A stretch of 62,000 bases of DNA from Chrysomallon squamiferum (GCA_012295275.1 CM022665.1:23711946-23773945); one strand, 5' to 3'. Counted from the first letter of the stretch, positions 27,336 through 40,259 are shown. A program made the numbers and translations. The notes: generated from the sequence alone by a model not told the origin.

Positions 27336-27884
27336 GTCAAACCAGTAAGGGTTTTTACCTGGCTACGTTGTTGTTCAAATTAATGGACAAAGGGTTGATC
27401 TTTCTATCATGATAGAAACCAGATTTTTCGATCTACCAGCTTATGTGCAAGACTTGATTCAAAATCAATCTTACTGGCAGCTAGATATATTTTTATTGAA
27501 AATCGTATACGGTAATTGGTATTAATGATACGCGATGGCTTTTCTTATAAACAGAAATATTAGGTTTTCAACAAATGTAGACTTATAAATTACCACAAAC
27601 TGATCGCAACCAAGATGAACCTGTCTGACACTCAGGATATCATTCTCCTGGAAGTAATAATTAACAATGAAGGGGAAAAAACCCTACAATACCTTATTGC
27701 TACAGCTATGAAACAACAGAAACATATAACCTAAGCAGACAGTGTTAACTTCACGAAGAAGCAATTTATCACTGAATAAGTTTTGACATTGAATAATGAC
27801 TTTTCATTGCTTATAATTTCTTTCTTTTGTCACAGCCACATAGTTAAAAAGGGACAATTTGTGCAGTGAAAAGTCATTAGTATT

Positions 27885-28185
27885 AGTAGGAACAGTAACA
27901 ATGGCGGTAATGGTAGTGGTTGTGGTAGTAGTAGTGATGGTGGTAGTAGCAATAACAGTAGTTATAGCAATAGTAGTGATGGTAGTGGTGGTAGTAATAG
28001 CAGTAGTATTAGCAGTTATTGTAGTAAAGGTAGTTGTAATAGTGGCAGTACTAGAGGTAGTTTTGGTACTGGTAGTAGAACTAGTAAGAGAGACAGTTAA
28101 ATTAATGGTTGTGAAGGAGGAGTAGTAGTTGTGATAATAGTAGTAGCAGTAGCAGTATTAATTGTAGTTTAATAGTAGTAATACT
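27885..28185 (+). repeat. Degenerate AGT/GGT-trinucleotide array
   Basis: Same kind and same strand orientation as the array at 30.6 kb: GTAGTGGTGGTAGTAATAGC-type triplets with frequent single-base changes. The Val-rich open frame inside is an artefact. Confidence 0.8.
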
Positions 28186-28434
28186 AGTAGTATTTGTAAT
28201 TGTAATGATGCTGTTATTATTATTTATGTATTTTTATTTTTATGAATTTATTTTAAAACATGTTTGTCTTTTTGTTTTCTTCTTTGAAATATCTTCAGGA
28301 AATATTACATGATATGGTCTTCAAAAATTCATCGTTGCATTCAAGTTATAACATTTAGCTGCACTTCCATCTGCAGAAAAATGCCGAACATTTTAAATTT
28401 TATTTTCATTCTTGTTCAGTGTCTTCTAATTAAG

Positions 28435-28437
<3 letters not shown>

Positions 28438-28518
<81 letters not shown>
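28438..28518 (+). repeat. (CT)n microsatellite
   Basis: About 80 bp, uninterrupted. Confidence 0.96.
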
Positions 28519-28520
<2 letters not shown>

Positions 28521-30114
28521 AACTCTGAATAAGATTAATTACGATCGTATTAAGATCAGCTGTAGTTACATTACGTTACCACGCAAGTCGTTCGTGTCAG
28601 TAACATTCCAGACGGGTATTGCTGTTTGGCAGAAAATAAATCTTTTTAATCGCACCAAACCAGTCATTACAGCATCTCTTAAATGTCAGGTAGAACTGCT
28701 GGCTAGGGTTTAAAATTTCTGAACGTAAGCCTGTACCATAAGTTATTCTTTTCTCGTTGCAGCTAGAGTTATTTCAGGTCAGTAACTGTGTTATCAGTCG
28801 CAGGACATTGGCTGGAACACACAATATATGTCTGTAAGACCGTTCATAAGTGGACAAATACGTAATAATGAAAAGTACAGAAAGTTCGTTATGCACGAAA
28901 GTTACGACTGGATTTCTCTTTTTGATCAGCTACATTTTGATATTTTGTTCCTAATTGTTGTTATTGTTATTACAACTATCATTAATACTACTACTACTAC
29001 TATTGCTGAGTAAAACGAACTTTTTTTTTTTTTAGACTTTTACTGATGTATCTGAAATCCTATTTATCCTGGACTAATTTCCGATCCATTCAAATTTTAA
29101 CGATTGATATATATCTGAAAGACAATGGAATGAGCTTTCTTGTTTACGAGAAGGTACATATAAAAATAATATTTTGCTATTAATCGATAATAGTAGCCTA
29201 CTGCATCTTAATGCGAAGTTTTCTCTTTCGAATTTCGTCATTTAACAGGATAAACATATTTTATACCTAACAACCGTTGTTACGGGAATATTCTGACGTG
29301 CAGTCATACAAATACGTATTCATTTATTTGTAATGAGTAGGTGTGTCTTATCACGTGTTTACCAAGAATCTGATATAAACGAACATTTCACGCTGATTCT
29401 GTTCCATTCGTTAATGAATAACTGTTAAAAGATATATCTTGTCTAGACATTAACGTAAACGTTACACAAGAAAACAAGCTATACTTGTTATCCGTTAAAG
29501 TAATCGTTTGGCTAAAAGACATGTGGCCGACTTTACTTTAAATTAAAAACGTTATCTCGAATTCTTCCCATCACCGGGAGATAACGTGTAACCAAATATC
29601 ACATAAGCACAACTAACTCTGAAAATAACATGCATAATTCCTTTTAACGAAACTTTGTGGCTTCCAGAAACGTTTTTCGTGGTTTTGGACACACTAGTTC
29701 AAAAACTGGGTTAGTGGTAGGTTAGTGATAACCACCAATTAAGTGATAAATAGAAACTTCTGCTTATTAACTGTTTTGACAGAACATTGTCTAGGGGCAA
29801 TCGTAGTTAAAAATAGTTTGGAGTTAAAACATGAGGCACGAACGTGAGAATCAAATAGGCGAAATAGTCTTTAACAGAGGCAAATAATTCCTCCACGAAT
29901 TCCTCCAAAAGGAAAAAAAAAAAAAAAAAAAAGAAAACCCACCAAACCCCACACACACACAAAAAAGGAGATAAAAAACATAATATAGTAACCCACAGTC
30001 ATAAATGTTATTTATATATATATATATATATTATTAACTCATAAAGAAATTTATATCACTGTTAGTATTAACCAGTGATTCAGTTAACAATTTATTTGAA
30101 CGACCTGGTATTTA

Positions 30115-30350
30115 CATCAACTGATTAAATAGTACTGTAGCACGACAGTGTCCAACCCATTGGATGTCGCTTATCTTCTGATTAAATACTCTTCTACAAT
30201 GGCGTTAAATAAACACTCAGAGTGTATCACCCACCTACTGATTAAATAATACTGTACTGTTTTTCCGTTATGTACATTGGAAATCACTTCTCTGTACATT
30301 TAATAATTTGCAAGATGTCGTTAAGCAAACACTTGTTTCAATGAACTTGA
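30115..30350 (+). repeat. Four-copy tandem of a 57-60-bp unit resembling a SINE 3' tail
   Basis: CTGATTAAATA recurs at 30121, 30178 and 30238, with a worn fourth copy at about 30292. Units 2 and 4 share GGCGTTAAATAAACACT and GTCGTTAAGCAAACACT (30,202 and 30,322 region), which recalls the 3' end of the SINE family seen elsewhere in the window. Confidence 0.55.
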
Positions 30351-30565
30351 TGATATTACAACTCCTGTGAGAGTCTTGATAATGAATCATTGTTTAGCGA
30401 GTGCTGGATTGATGCTGGCGGTTTTGTCCAGTTTAGATGCATTACTTAATGAAAATTTCATAAACAGATGTTTGCGTTGTGACACAAAGAGAATAATCTT
30501 CGCAGCGCTGTGTTTGTTTGTTTGTGATAATGCTTAGGTAGACGTAGTGTCAATAGTAACGACGT

Positions 30566-30568
30566 TAA

Positions 30569-30601
<33 letters not shown>

Positions 30602-30777
30602 CGGTGGTAGTAATAGTAGCAGTGCTAGAATATATAGAAGTATTAGTAGTAATTGCAGTAGTGATAATAATAGTTTTATTAGATGAAATTTTAGTATTAT
30701 TAGAAGTCGAAGTGGCGGTGGTAGAGGTACTAGTAATTGTATCAGGAGAGGAGATGACATCAGCAGTAGTAAAGTAC

Positions 30778-30808
<31 letters not shown>

Positions 30809-30964
30809 TGTAGTAGTAGAAATAATAGTGGCTGTAGTAATAGTAGTAGAAGTAGTAGCATTAATAGTGGTAGCGGTAATAGCAGTAGCAGTAGTAATAA
30901 CAGATGTGATAACAGTAATGGCAGTAATAAAAGTAGTAGCAATATTAAAAGTAGCAGTACCGGC

Positions 30965-30998
<34 letters not shown>

Positions 30999-31340
30999 AT
31001 AGTAATAGAAGAACATGTAGTGGCGGTGGTAGAGATAGTAGTGATTGCATCAGAAGAGGTGGTGGTAGTGGTAGTAGTAGTAGTGAAAGTAGTGTTTTTA
31101 GAAGTTGCAGTAGTAATAAAAATAAAGGTAGTAGTAATATTAATAGTAGCAGTAGAAGTAATAGTAGTAATGGTAAAAGTAACAGCAGTAGTAGTAACAG
31201 TACTAGCAGTGACAGAAGTAATAGTAGCAGCAGCATCAGCAGCATTTACAATAGTAATATCAGAAGTAGTAGTACTAGTAGTAACAGTGGAGGTAGTAAT
31301 AGTAACAGCAGCAGAGTTACTAGTAGTAGTTTGTTTTGGT
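30566..31340 (+). repeat. Degenerate AGT-trinucleotide array (about 775 bp)
   Basis: Almost every triplet is AGT/GTA or one substitution away (GTG, GCA, ATA), with pure blocks at 30,566-30,600, 30,779-30,807 and 30,967-31,000. The long Val-rich and Leu-rich open frames on both strands are by-products of the repeat, not genes. Confidence 0.85.
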
Positions 31341-31633
31341 GGTAGCAGTAAGAGTAGTAGCTGTGATATCTAATTTGTGTAATCAGAATAGAAGAAACAG
31401 TTGTGACGTGTACATGACTAGAGTGATACAACTCTTAGGAGACTAATTACAGTACTGGCAGCTCTACAATACTACAAGCAGGAATGGGTAAACTTGTTAC
31501 AGTCGAATATGCAATATCTATACTAAATCATCTTTACAAGTGAATGGAGACACTGTGCGACTTGTAAACAAAGCGTACATATGTATGCACGCACATGATA
31601 CTCACACACAAAGATATTTGTTTTAGTTTGTTC

Positions 31634-31635
<2 letters not shown>

Positions 31636-31711
<76 letters not shown>
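31636..31711 (+). repeat. (GA)n microsatellite
   Basis: About 76 bp, uninterrupted. Confidence 0.96.
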
Positions 31712-31714
<3 letters not shown>

Positions 31715-32144
31715 TACAAATAATAGATATTTATACTACTTCCTAACCGACATGATTCACTTAGATCAATTAGGTCAGCATGAAATGGATTCTAAAACAA
31801 GTGTAATTATGACTGATGCTATGTTATAATCGCTTTGTGTGTATGTTATTTCGTACATTGATAACTGATCTCATTCTGCTAAATATCATCGTCACTGAAT
31901 GAAACGTTTTCTTTATTTTTGTTTTGTTCATTCTTCTTGCAATATGATACGGGATTCTACTAAATGAAAAAGAAAAATGAAAAAAAAAAACAAAAACAAA
32001 AAACAAACATTATATACCTTACTCGTCTTTCTTATTTTTATTAAAACAATTACTTGTTTTCATCAAAGAAGTCCAGATTAAAAGCCGTTTCTTTTTAATT
32101 ATATTTTATTTCTTTTTATCGACAACAACATTAGATATAACTGT

Positions 32145-32228
32145 TGAAATTCATCCTAATTTCGAATCATTGTGTATGTGTGTGCTTGCGTGTATGTAGA
32201 CAATAATACGAAATTAGGATGAATTTCA
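32145..32228. repeat. 20-bp perfect inverted repeat with GT-rich loop
   Basis: TGAAATTCATCCTAATTTCG (32145-32164) is the exact reverse complement of 32209-32228. The 44-bp loop is rich in TG. Confidence 0.75.
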
Positions 32229-32506
32229 GCTTTTTATTTTATTTTATAATAAAGTAATATTCACAGACAGCCGGGATTTCACAAAATAGAGAAAGCATTG
32301 GATTTAATCTTCAAGATGAAATGCGTTTTATCATTAAATCGACAATAATATCATAGGTCAGCTAAAAGTAGAGTGATATCCAGTGCATCGTTAGTTTTAA
32401 TTCAGTTTATAAATTCTTTATATTATAATTATTATTTAAATTTTTCAATTTATATATTTTGTTATTTATTTTCAGTTAGAAACAACAAATAGTTTATCTC
32501 AATCTG

Positions 32507-32510
<4 letters not shown>

Positions 32511-32543
<33 letters not shown>
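32511..32543 (+). repeat. Poly-A tract
   Basis: 33 A in a row; no recognisable retroelement body in front of it. Confidence 0.9.
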
Positions 32544-32545
<2 letters not shown>

Positions 32546-34453
32546 TAATATTTGCTTGACGTCAGACCGGTTTTGACAAACTGATAACATTTGTTTGACA
32601 TCATGAATTATTCACCTTCGGGAAATATCGCTGAACAAATTTTGCAAAGACATTTTTATTTCATTTTACTATGCTGCAGCTAAACAATAATAACTGTCAT
32701 GTTAAAAAAGATAACAGTGGTCATAGTCGTAGTAGTAGTACCAAATTCTTTATTCGTCCAATTTGTCTGTCCGTTTGTCCGTGTCTTTGTGCGTCTGTTT
32801 GACTATATAGCCATTTCATGAGTGACTATTTCTGACCGTTTTCTTATTTGAAATCACTGTGATATAATAATGCAGCCAAAGGAAGATTTCGTGAATAATA
32901 AGGTCAGTGACCGATTCGACATAAAAGTGTTGACAGGAACTAAACCGTGTCTGCAAGATTAGATTACATTCGAATGGTTTTATTTTTCTCCCGCGATACA
33001 TCAGATTAGCGCTCATCATAATCGAACAAATCAGTCGGCATAATGCGATAAAATAATTTATTTTTATTTCTGACTGTTTATTATATATTATAACTTGATG
33101 ATAACGTATCTAAAGCATTTGGGACTGAATAGGTATGGGACAGAATCGTAATTCTTGACACCGTCCGTGTTTGTGCTGGTATCCAGTTGATGTGTACCAT
33201 CTCCAGAACTACCCTTGTAGTTCATCCGTTTTTAAAATTTCAGGTGTAAAAACCTGTTTAGTGACTTAGTACTCACATTTCTCAATTGTTTCGATTTTCA
33301 ATTTTCCTTTTGCTGTCTTAGAAGTATTTTAAATTTTCAGACTAAAAATACCTTTACAACACCATCCAAACATTTACATACATTTTTTTTTTTTCTGCAA
33401 AATATTATCAAAATCTGTTCAGCGCTAAAAGTTTTCTTGCTTCTGCAGAAAGCGGCTAATTTAGAGGTATGGACAGTAAACAAACTATTACCGCCTTTTT
33501 TTGTTAGGTCACGTGATCAAATACTGCTGTTTAATTGGATGTTTAATTTTATTCTACTTTGTTAGATGTTTATAAATATATATAATTAATTAGCTAATGC
33601 AGAATTTTAATACCATGCAATGATGTTGATATCCTGAAATTTTAAAACAGCTGTTTTGATTTTTAAGAGATATCGAAGAATTTAATAAACTTTGATTACA
33701 GTATTTGTTTTAGTAAAGCTCGAAACAATAGGTTACAATTACCGGAATTTTCGGAACATGAAATTTCCATTACTCCGATATTTTTCATAAATATGCTCTT
33801 TTCAGGGATGCAAGATTAATCATTTTAATTTGGGATCTTTCTTTTCTTTTTTCTTTTTGTCACAAAGATGAAAATGGGAACCTTTGAGCCTCTGACTGCT
33901 AAATGGTAGTGGCATCTATCCACCATCAATTCAACTACTCTAGTGAATAACCGTCACCCATATTGTTTAGAGAGCTTTGGAGCAGACCATCAACACGTCA
34001 GTTAAAAATGAAAATTTGTGACTGCCTTGAGTAATTGTGTGTGTGTGTTACAGTTTAATATTGAAATGATAATACATATTTCAAAGATCCTGTAAAGGTT
34101 TGTATTTATTGTTAGTAATTGCTTTTGACTTCTAAATGCAGTTTTAGTCGATCAGCCGCGCGGTTCTCTGGTATACTGGCCTAATGTAATGAAAGTGGTG
34201 AAATTAGCGTCAAATTTTTATGGGTTTAATCTTGAATAAGATTCAACATTAGTTTGAGACTCTGAAACTACACTAAAACCATGCAGACTGAGCCAACAGC
34301 ACACTATGCCCTAGACTGAGGTCAGTGCGTTGAAAATGCAGTTCAGCTTTTAGTTTATTACAGTATGTGCTTCTCAGATGAAATCTATGATAGGGGTAAA
34401 AGAAAAAATATTTACATGTGTGTTGTTTCTAGCTAGTTTGACTGTCTGAGATC

Positions 34454-34651
34454 ATGATCCGCGATGAGCCATACGGACCCTGTTACACAAGTGTCCTCCA
34501 TAAAGATGATGATAAAGATAACCTATCAAACTGTATTGTGATCGAGACCAATAACGGCTTTATAAACATCAACAACTGTGAAGATTTGGGTGACAGGGCC
34601 AAATATCTTAAAAATAGCTATTCGGTTCCCAGTCTCCCCTATCTAGATTGA
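34454..34651 (+). other. Candidate coding exon, unrecognised
   Basis: A 65-codon open frame with balanced composition, unlike the low-complexity frames around it: MIRDEPYGPCYTSVLHKDDD at the start and KNSYSVPSLPYLD at the end. The frame is closed by a stop just upstream, so it would need an acceptor such as CTGTCTGAG before ATC, or its own ATG. I do not recognise it; it could be a terminal exon of a plus-strand gene or chance. Confidence 0.25.
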
Positions 34652-35594
34652 ATTTTTCACACCAAAATGAGAAGAAAATTCATTCGGTGGTAAGTTCTAC
34701 TCACAATGATTGGACAATGGTTATTAATCGTACCACCTAAAATGTCAACCTTTTTTGTTTGTTTGTGGCTTTTTGTGTGTGTGTTGTTGTGTTTTTTTTT
34801 TTTTTTTTTTTTATCTTTGTTTTTGTGTGGGGCCTTTTTATTTTTATTTATTTATTTTTTTTTTTTTTTTTTGAGACACATCTTTCAAGCAGACGGGTTC
34901 TTTTGGGAAGTGTTTCCAAAAACATAAGATCAGGGTCATAATTTTTCGTATGGTCGAACAGAATGTAATTCGAAATCAAAATGCTTACTTGTTTGGTTAA
35001 ACATTGTTCTTCAGTATAACTGGAGATATTTTCAGTTCGTTTCACTTATACAGATCCGTATTACGCTTGAAGCAGGTTTTACTGAGTAAAACATTAAAAT
35101 GCCTGTCGTTTATATTCAGTTGTTTCTTGTAAAATCCGCACTTAGTTTAATTACAAGTATATGATTTCGCGGGGGACACTAAATTGTGTTTCATCCTTAT
35201 TTACTGCCGAACGGAACCAACACTATGGAAGCCAGAACATGATTTATTTTCGCGCATTAAACAGATCATGACATTTGTCAGCGTCCGTGACCGAAAGTGA
35301 AATCAGTCATCGAAGCGCGGGAAACAGAAACTAATCAACTTAGACGACAACCATTTGATCCCTTATTGTTGTACGAGGAATATGCGAAGGTTATATCTCT
35401 CGTTGAAAGAGAGAATCCATTAAAACCCACCAGAATGGAAATCTTGACATTGTTCAGAAAACGAAATTAAAATGCTTTCATATTATCATGAAAGATGTTG
35501 GTTTATTGGTGGGGGTTTTAAAATTTAATACATGGTCAAGGATCTGTTTTGAGTTGCTGGGTAAAGTACTGGACTTAAACTGGTTCGAGTCATA

Positions 35595-35710
35595 TGCTGA
35601 ATTAAGATTTGTCGCAGTATCTATTCCCCTTGGTGTTCCCGTCCAGCAATTTTCTGTTCCAGCCTGTGCTCTGCGATTGGATTATGTAAATCTGTAGTGT
35701 TTGTTTTTCT
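35595..35710 (+). mobile_element. Molluscan-type SINE remnant (head and body)
   Basis: TGTCGCAGTATCTATTCC (about 35,610) then TGTTCCAGCCTGTGCTCTGCG (about 35,652) and GATTGG match the box-B region and central body of the same SINE family as at 5.3 kb, with scattered substitutions. The 69-codon open frame across it is not a gene. Confidence 0.5.
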
Positions 35711-35914
35711 GTTAGTGGGAAGGTTCGTTTAAAGTTTCGTGACGGTAAACTGATGAACCTAGCCAACGAAGTGGAGGTAGCATGAATCCTTTCATGTTAT
35801 TATTAAACCAAAAAAAAAAATGTAATTTATATTAGATTTCAAATAACTGTTAATTAGAAGACCATCTATATCAATGTTTTCTTGATGAAACATAAACATA
35901 GTTTTTATTAACAT

Positions 35915-36030
35915 TTCCCCCAAAACAGGTTTTTATCAATGTTGATAGATATATATTCCCCTAAAGCACGTTTTTATCGGTGTGAATATCTATATATATT
36001 TACACTGATAAAAACGTGCTCTGGGGGTAA
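35915..36030. repeat. Nested direct and inverted repeat (hairpin)
   Basis: CCCTAAAGCACGTTTTTATCGGTG (35,958-35,981) pairs with CACTGATAAAAACGTGCTCTGGGG (36,003-36,025). A diverged direct copy of the left arm, CCCCAAAACAGGTTTTTATC, lies about 43 bp upstream (35,917-35,937). Likely a small nonautonomous element. Confidence 0.65.
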
Positions 36031-36877
36031 AAAAAAAAGTTAATAAAAAGTGTGTTTTACCTTTAGGTATTCTTAGTAATAATTAGAAACTAATCCTCAC
36101 CAGACAGACAGATTTATACGGAAGTAGAATAACGCAGCGGTGTCTGTGAAATGTAGGTCTAGTTTTTTTTTTTTTTTTTTTTTTTTTTCTCTAATTAAAT
36201 TAGATTCACGTTTATTGTATACTTGATGGAATTATTATTATTATTTTGATCATTATTTATTTTCATTTTTTTTATTATTATTATTATTATTACTATTTTT
36301 TTTTTTTCTTTCTTTTATCTTTTAATGACATATAAATAACTCATCGTCCGTCATCTGTTACATAGAATCTCCATGTTAGAGTATTTTGTTATTTACATTC
36401 AGTTTCAAAAATCTATTTTCCTAAAACATTGGATATTCTTCGATGTGTTTATTTGTGTTTCATTTAGTTATGTTTATTTTATTTTATTATTATGTTTATT
36501 ATTTTTAAAATTTAAAAAAATTAAATTATTTATTTATTTATTTTCATGACTAGCACATTCTCCCTCTCAATTTGAATATTTTGATATCTTTATTACAGAT
36601 AACCAGTGATATTACAGGCAGAAGCGAACAGCCTAAATATTTTCTATATAGATTCTTGCATAAATTTCCTTTGTTTCTACACTTACTAATAAGGTATGAT
36701 AGTTAAAATAACAAACCTGGGATGAGCTATGTAAACTGCTAATTTTGTTGAGATCGCTTCGTTTTTGAAAAAATATAAATCAGTAAGAAGGCGTATGCTC
36801 AGTCTTCTGGAACTTTTTCTTTGACTGTTAATACCGTTTACAAATGGACATAGAATTAAATATAAAATCCAACCATT

Positions 36878-36897
36878 AATAATAATAATAATAATTA

Positions 36898-36940
<43 letters not shown>

Positions 36941-36960
36941 GTTATTATTATTATTATTTT
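36878..36960 (+). repeat. (AAT)n/(ATT)n self-complementary microsatellite
   Basis: An AAT repeat runs straight into an ATT repeat, so the strand can fold on itself. It marks the repeat-rich flank beyond the CTSF 3' end. Confidence 0.9.
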
Positions 36961-37208
36961 TAAAATTTAAAAACATTTTAAATATAAAAACAAATATGAA
37001 ATAGAAAAAAATCAAACACAATTAATATGCAACTTTAACTTGGTTGCTTTTATTTTAACAATGGCCATGAACAGTATTGAAAATTATATACATTTTACAT
37101 CCAAGCCAAGCAGCAGGTTAAAAGGAATGCATGAATATTAGTTTAACAACACAACACATTCTATTGTTAATGGTTATTGTATTATGATATGAGAGATAAA
37201 ATCTGATG

Positions 37209-37222
37209 CTGCCACCTACAGT
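37209..37222 (-). promoter_or_regulatory. CTCF-like motif near the CTSF 3' boundary
   Basis: ACTGTAGGTGGCAG on the minus strand matches the CTCF core with two mismatches. It lies close to where the CpG-poor transcription unit ends. Confidence 0.25.
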
Positions 37223-38695
37223 GTTTTAAGCTACCAGTAGGAAGAAATCTTTAATTCAATATCATTCGTTTTTTGCTCTGGGAAAGAAAAAAAACCCCAG
37301 AATTTACCATTATTATTGTTATCATAATCATCATCAAACTGCAGTCAAGAATCTTTTACATGAACCTTCCCATTCACTTCATGCATCATTTTATGAATCT
37401 GAATCAGGTTAAGTAGCTAGTGCAGTCTTCACCAGAAGAATGTCTTTAAGGATTTCTTACTTCATCATTTTAATATTAACAGTTACTTGAAATCTAACAT
37501 AAATCTAACATAAAAAGGAAATGCAAGAGAATACAGAGCTCTGATTGGAGCACAAATCAGTTGAATTGGAACATCACGGAGAATAGAAACTGCAACAAAT
37601 CATGCTTCAACATAGCACTCCATGCAGTTCCAGTCTGAAATTTTATCCATGACTTCAAAAGCCAGATTCATGAGTGAAAATAGAAATGTTCTGTGATATT
37701 CTGCAAACCTTTTAATATCTTTTTGACCAACCTGGTGAATTTATGAAGATTGTTTCTTTTGACATTAAAAAAGTATCATCAAAACTTAGTTATTATCAGC
37801 ACAAATTTCAAATGTTGTTGGGCAAAAATATTTAGTTTGTTTACAGGTGTAACTAACCCTGCTAGAGCTATTTATACAGCACCTGTAGGTAATGAAGAAC
37901 TGGAGATAAAAATGAATAGGTCAACAGTATCTATAAAATCTTGAATTTTTTGTTACTGCTATCCAGTATGGTAAATCTTTTTATTAATGCAGTGTCTTGT
38001 AGTTATATTTTAACAGCTTCTTTTTCACTTGAGCAAAGAACGTAACATACTGTATAGGAATGTTTTATTTCTATTTAATACAACAAGTTAACAAGAAGTA
38101 TATTAAATTCAGTTAATTTATAAAATTTATTTAAGGGAACATGTACCTTCTTTTATTATTTTGTACACAACTTTCTAATATCACAATTTTGTAGCAATAA
38201 CATGAAACAGTTATTTAAGAAATCAAAAATAACAGTGGTATCAAAATACATTTGCACTAAACATGGTAAAATTACACTTAACAAAGATATAAAAGTTCTC
38301 CACTAAACAATAGCAAACTGCTTATTGTATTTCATAATATAAATTATATTAATGAATCAAATACTTCCCTTACAAAAAAATTGTTTTTATTTTCCTTTCT
38401 GTATAATACAGTCATGAAATCATCAACAGATTTCTGAAAAATGCAGATCTACTATTACAAATTTTGATACACACAATTTAAGAACACTGTGTAGTGAACA
38501 AAGAAGAGAACAGCACATGTTTAATGCCACAAAGAAAACATTTAAAGGCTTACATCAGTGTAATATTGGTTGCTATCAAAGGTGCCCATTCACCGACTGG
38601 ACTGAAAATACTTTATTGGTTGAATACAAACAGTTTAAATAAAATTTATAACTGCAACCTCAAATCTTCCTATATATTTTGACACAAAATAAATA

Positions 38696-38701
38696 TTTAT
38701 T
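38696..38701 (-). promoter_or_regulatory. Candidate polyadenylation signal for CTSF
   Basis: AATAAA on the minus strand about 980 bp after the stop codon. It is one of several in the 3' region; 37049-37054 is the most distal one before the repeat-rich flank. Confidence 0.3.
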
Positions 38702-39682
38702 CTTTATCATATGATACTGCTGCTCACAAATCTGAGCATTGTTATGATAATTAATGAGGTCATTTGTTCACATCTAGTGTGCTGACGAAGGATGCAGAAA
38801 ATAAGTCTGAATTTTAATTTAAACATCAAAAAATATTAACATTTTTCACCCATCATTTTCAAGTGTTTTTATGAATTGTTTTAATCGTGTTTTAATAAGT
38901 CCAGTTTATCTGCTAATACAAACTTATTATCCCATTTACTATTATGAAGTTATAAAATAGCTTCTGTCTTAAACAATATATTACAAAACTGCAGAATATT
39001 AATTTTATTTTGTTACTTTAAGGTAATTTAGGTTTTAAAAAAATACGCAAACTACATCCAAGACAATGATATTAGATAACAGTATGACATAAGCAAATTT
39101 ATCAAAATGTTAGTAACTGTGTATATACTAGATATCAAATATTAATAAAATACAATTAGCTCTACCCTCAATATCGTAAGATATCATATTCTGATTCAGA
39201 AGTCCAAACATACATCTGTAACATAAATCAGCTAGCAATTTTTAAAATATTAATATTTTAAGTAATGATGAATGAAAGACAGATCCCCCAAAAAACGTTT
39301 TTACCATTATTTTAGAAAAATATTATACAAAAGGCTCAATTTGCAATAAAAATAAAGTAATAATAATATTTACAATTAAAATATAAAAATCTTTTAAGAA
39401 TCTTTTCTCTGAACATTACTGAAATTACAGATAAAAACAAAAAACATGATTCTGAAAATCAACATTAAAACAAAAACATTAAGAAAAATTTGCATAAAAG
39501 GGACTCTCTATATATTTGTCATCACACCCCAGAACTTTCTTAACTAAATCGAACAACTCTTAAAATCAATTATGGCACTATAAATTAACTTAAATATTTT
39601 ACATTAGTGGTGTTACTGATACAGGTAACTAATAAAAAATGTAGAGATTATAATTAAAAATTTGATCTGGACGAGTGGTGTC

Positions 39683-39757
39683 TCAGCCAACAACAGCAGA
39701 TGTACACATTGTATTTAGCCCACACACCCCAGCTCCTCGATACACCCGATAGTAGCC
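39683..39757 (-). CDS. CTSF: CTSF exon 15: C-terminus and stop
   Basis: 75 bp, residues 561-584 plus [23 protein letters not shown] ends with the usual C-terminal cysteines and a short tail. Confidence 0.96.
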   Translation of the reverse strand, partial: GYYRVYRGAGVCGLNTMCTSAVVG

Positions 39758-40219
39758 CTGAAAATAGAATAAAAACAGCAAGTTAAAAAAAAAAAAAAAA
39801 ACATGATATTATCAGTAGTCCATAAATTGGTATAGAAAAATATAGTAAAAACAAAAAAGAAGAAGAAAATTACCACTTTATTAGATGAAGTATAGAAAAA
39901 TATGGTAAAAATAAATTACACTTTACTAGATCATGTATTCAGATTATAACAGTTCACAAATAGGTCTAGAAAAATACAGCACAGCATGTGTGTATACTTC
40001 ATATTTCTGGCTGTCCTGTGATTTATTTATTTAGAATGAAATCCATTTCATCTAGCAGTTCTCTCCCTTTTCTGAGATACTATTTTAATTTTAAATACTG
40101 GTATTTCTTTCTTTTTTTGTAATCAAATAATATATAAATATAACATATGCACATACATGTACAGCCTTTGAACATTCTATATTAAAAATGTAAGGAAAAT
40201 ACAAAAAAAAAAAAAATAA

Positions 40220-40259
<40 letters not shown>

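Larger units (their letters stand above)
37030..39682 (-). other. Probable CTSF 3' UTR and proximal downstream region
   Basis: This 2.6-kb stretch after the stop has no conserved open frame, few simple repeats, and the same CpG-poor composition as the gene body, ending near an ATT array at about 36.9-37.0 kb. AATAAA on the minus strand occurs several times, e.g. 38696-38701 and 37049-37054, so the mRNA end cannot be fixed by eye. The UTR could be 1 kb or the full length. Confidence 0.45.

Noticed and set aside
27859-28125. 88-codon Val-rich open frame
   Set aside because: Same cause, an AGT/GGT triplet array.
30760-31373. 161- and 181-codon Leu-rich and Val-rich open frames
   Set aside because: Both are generated by the AGT triplet array on opposite strands; no start context, no domain.
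35488-35697. 69-codon plus-strand open frame
   Set aside because: Overlaps a SINE remnant and has no protein motif.
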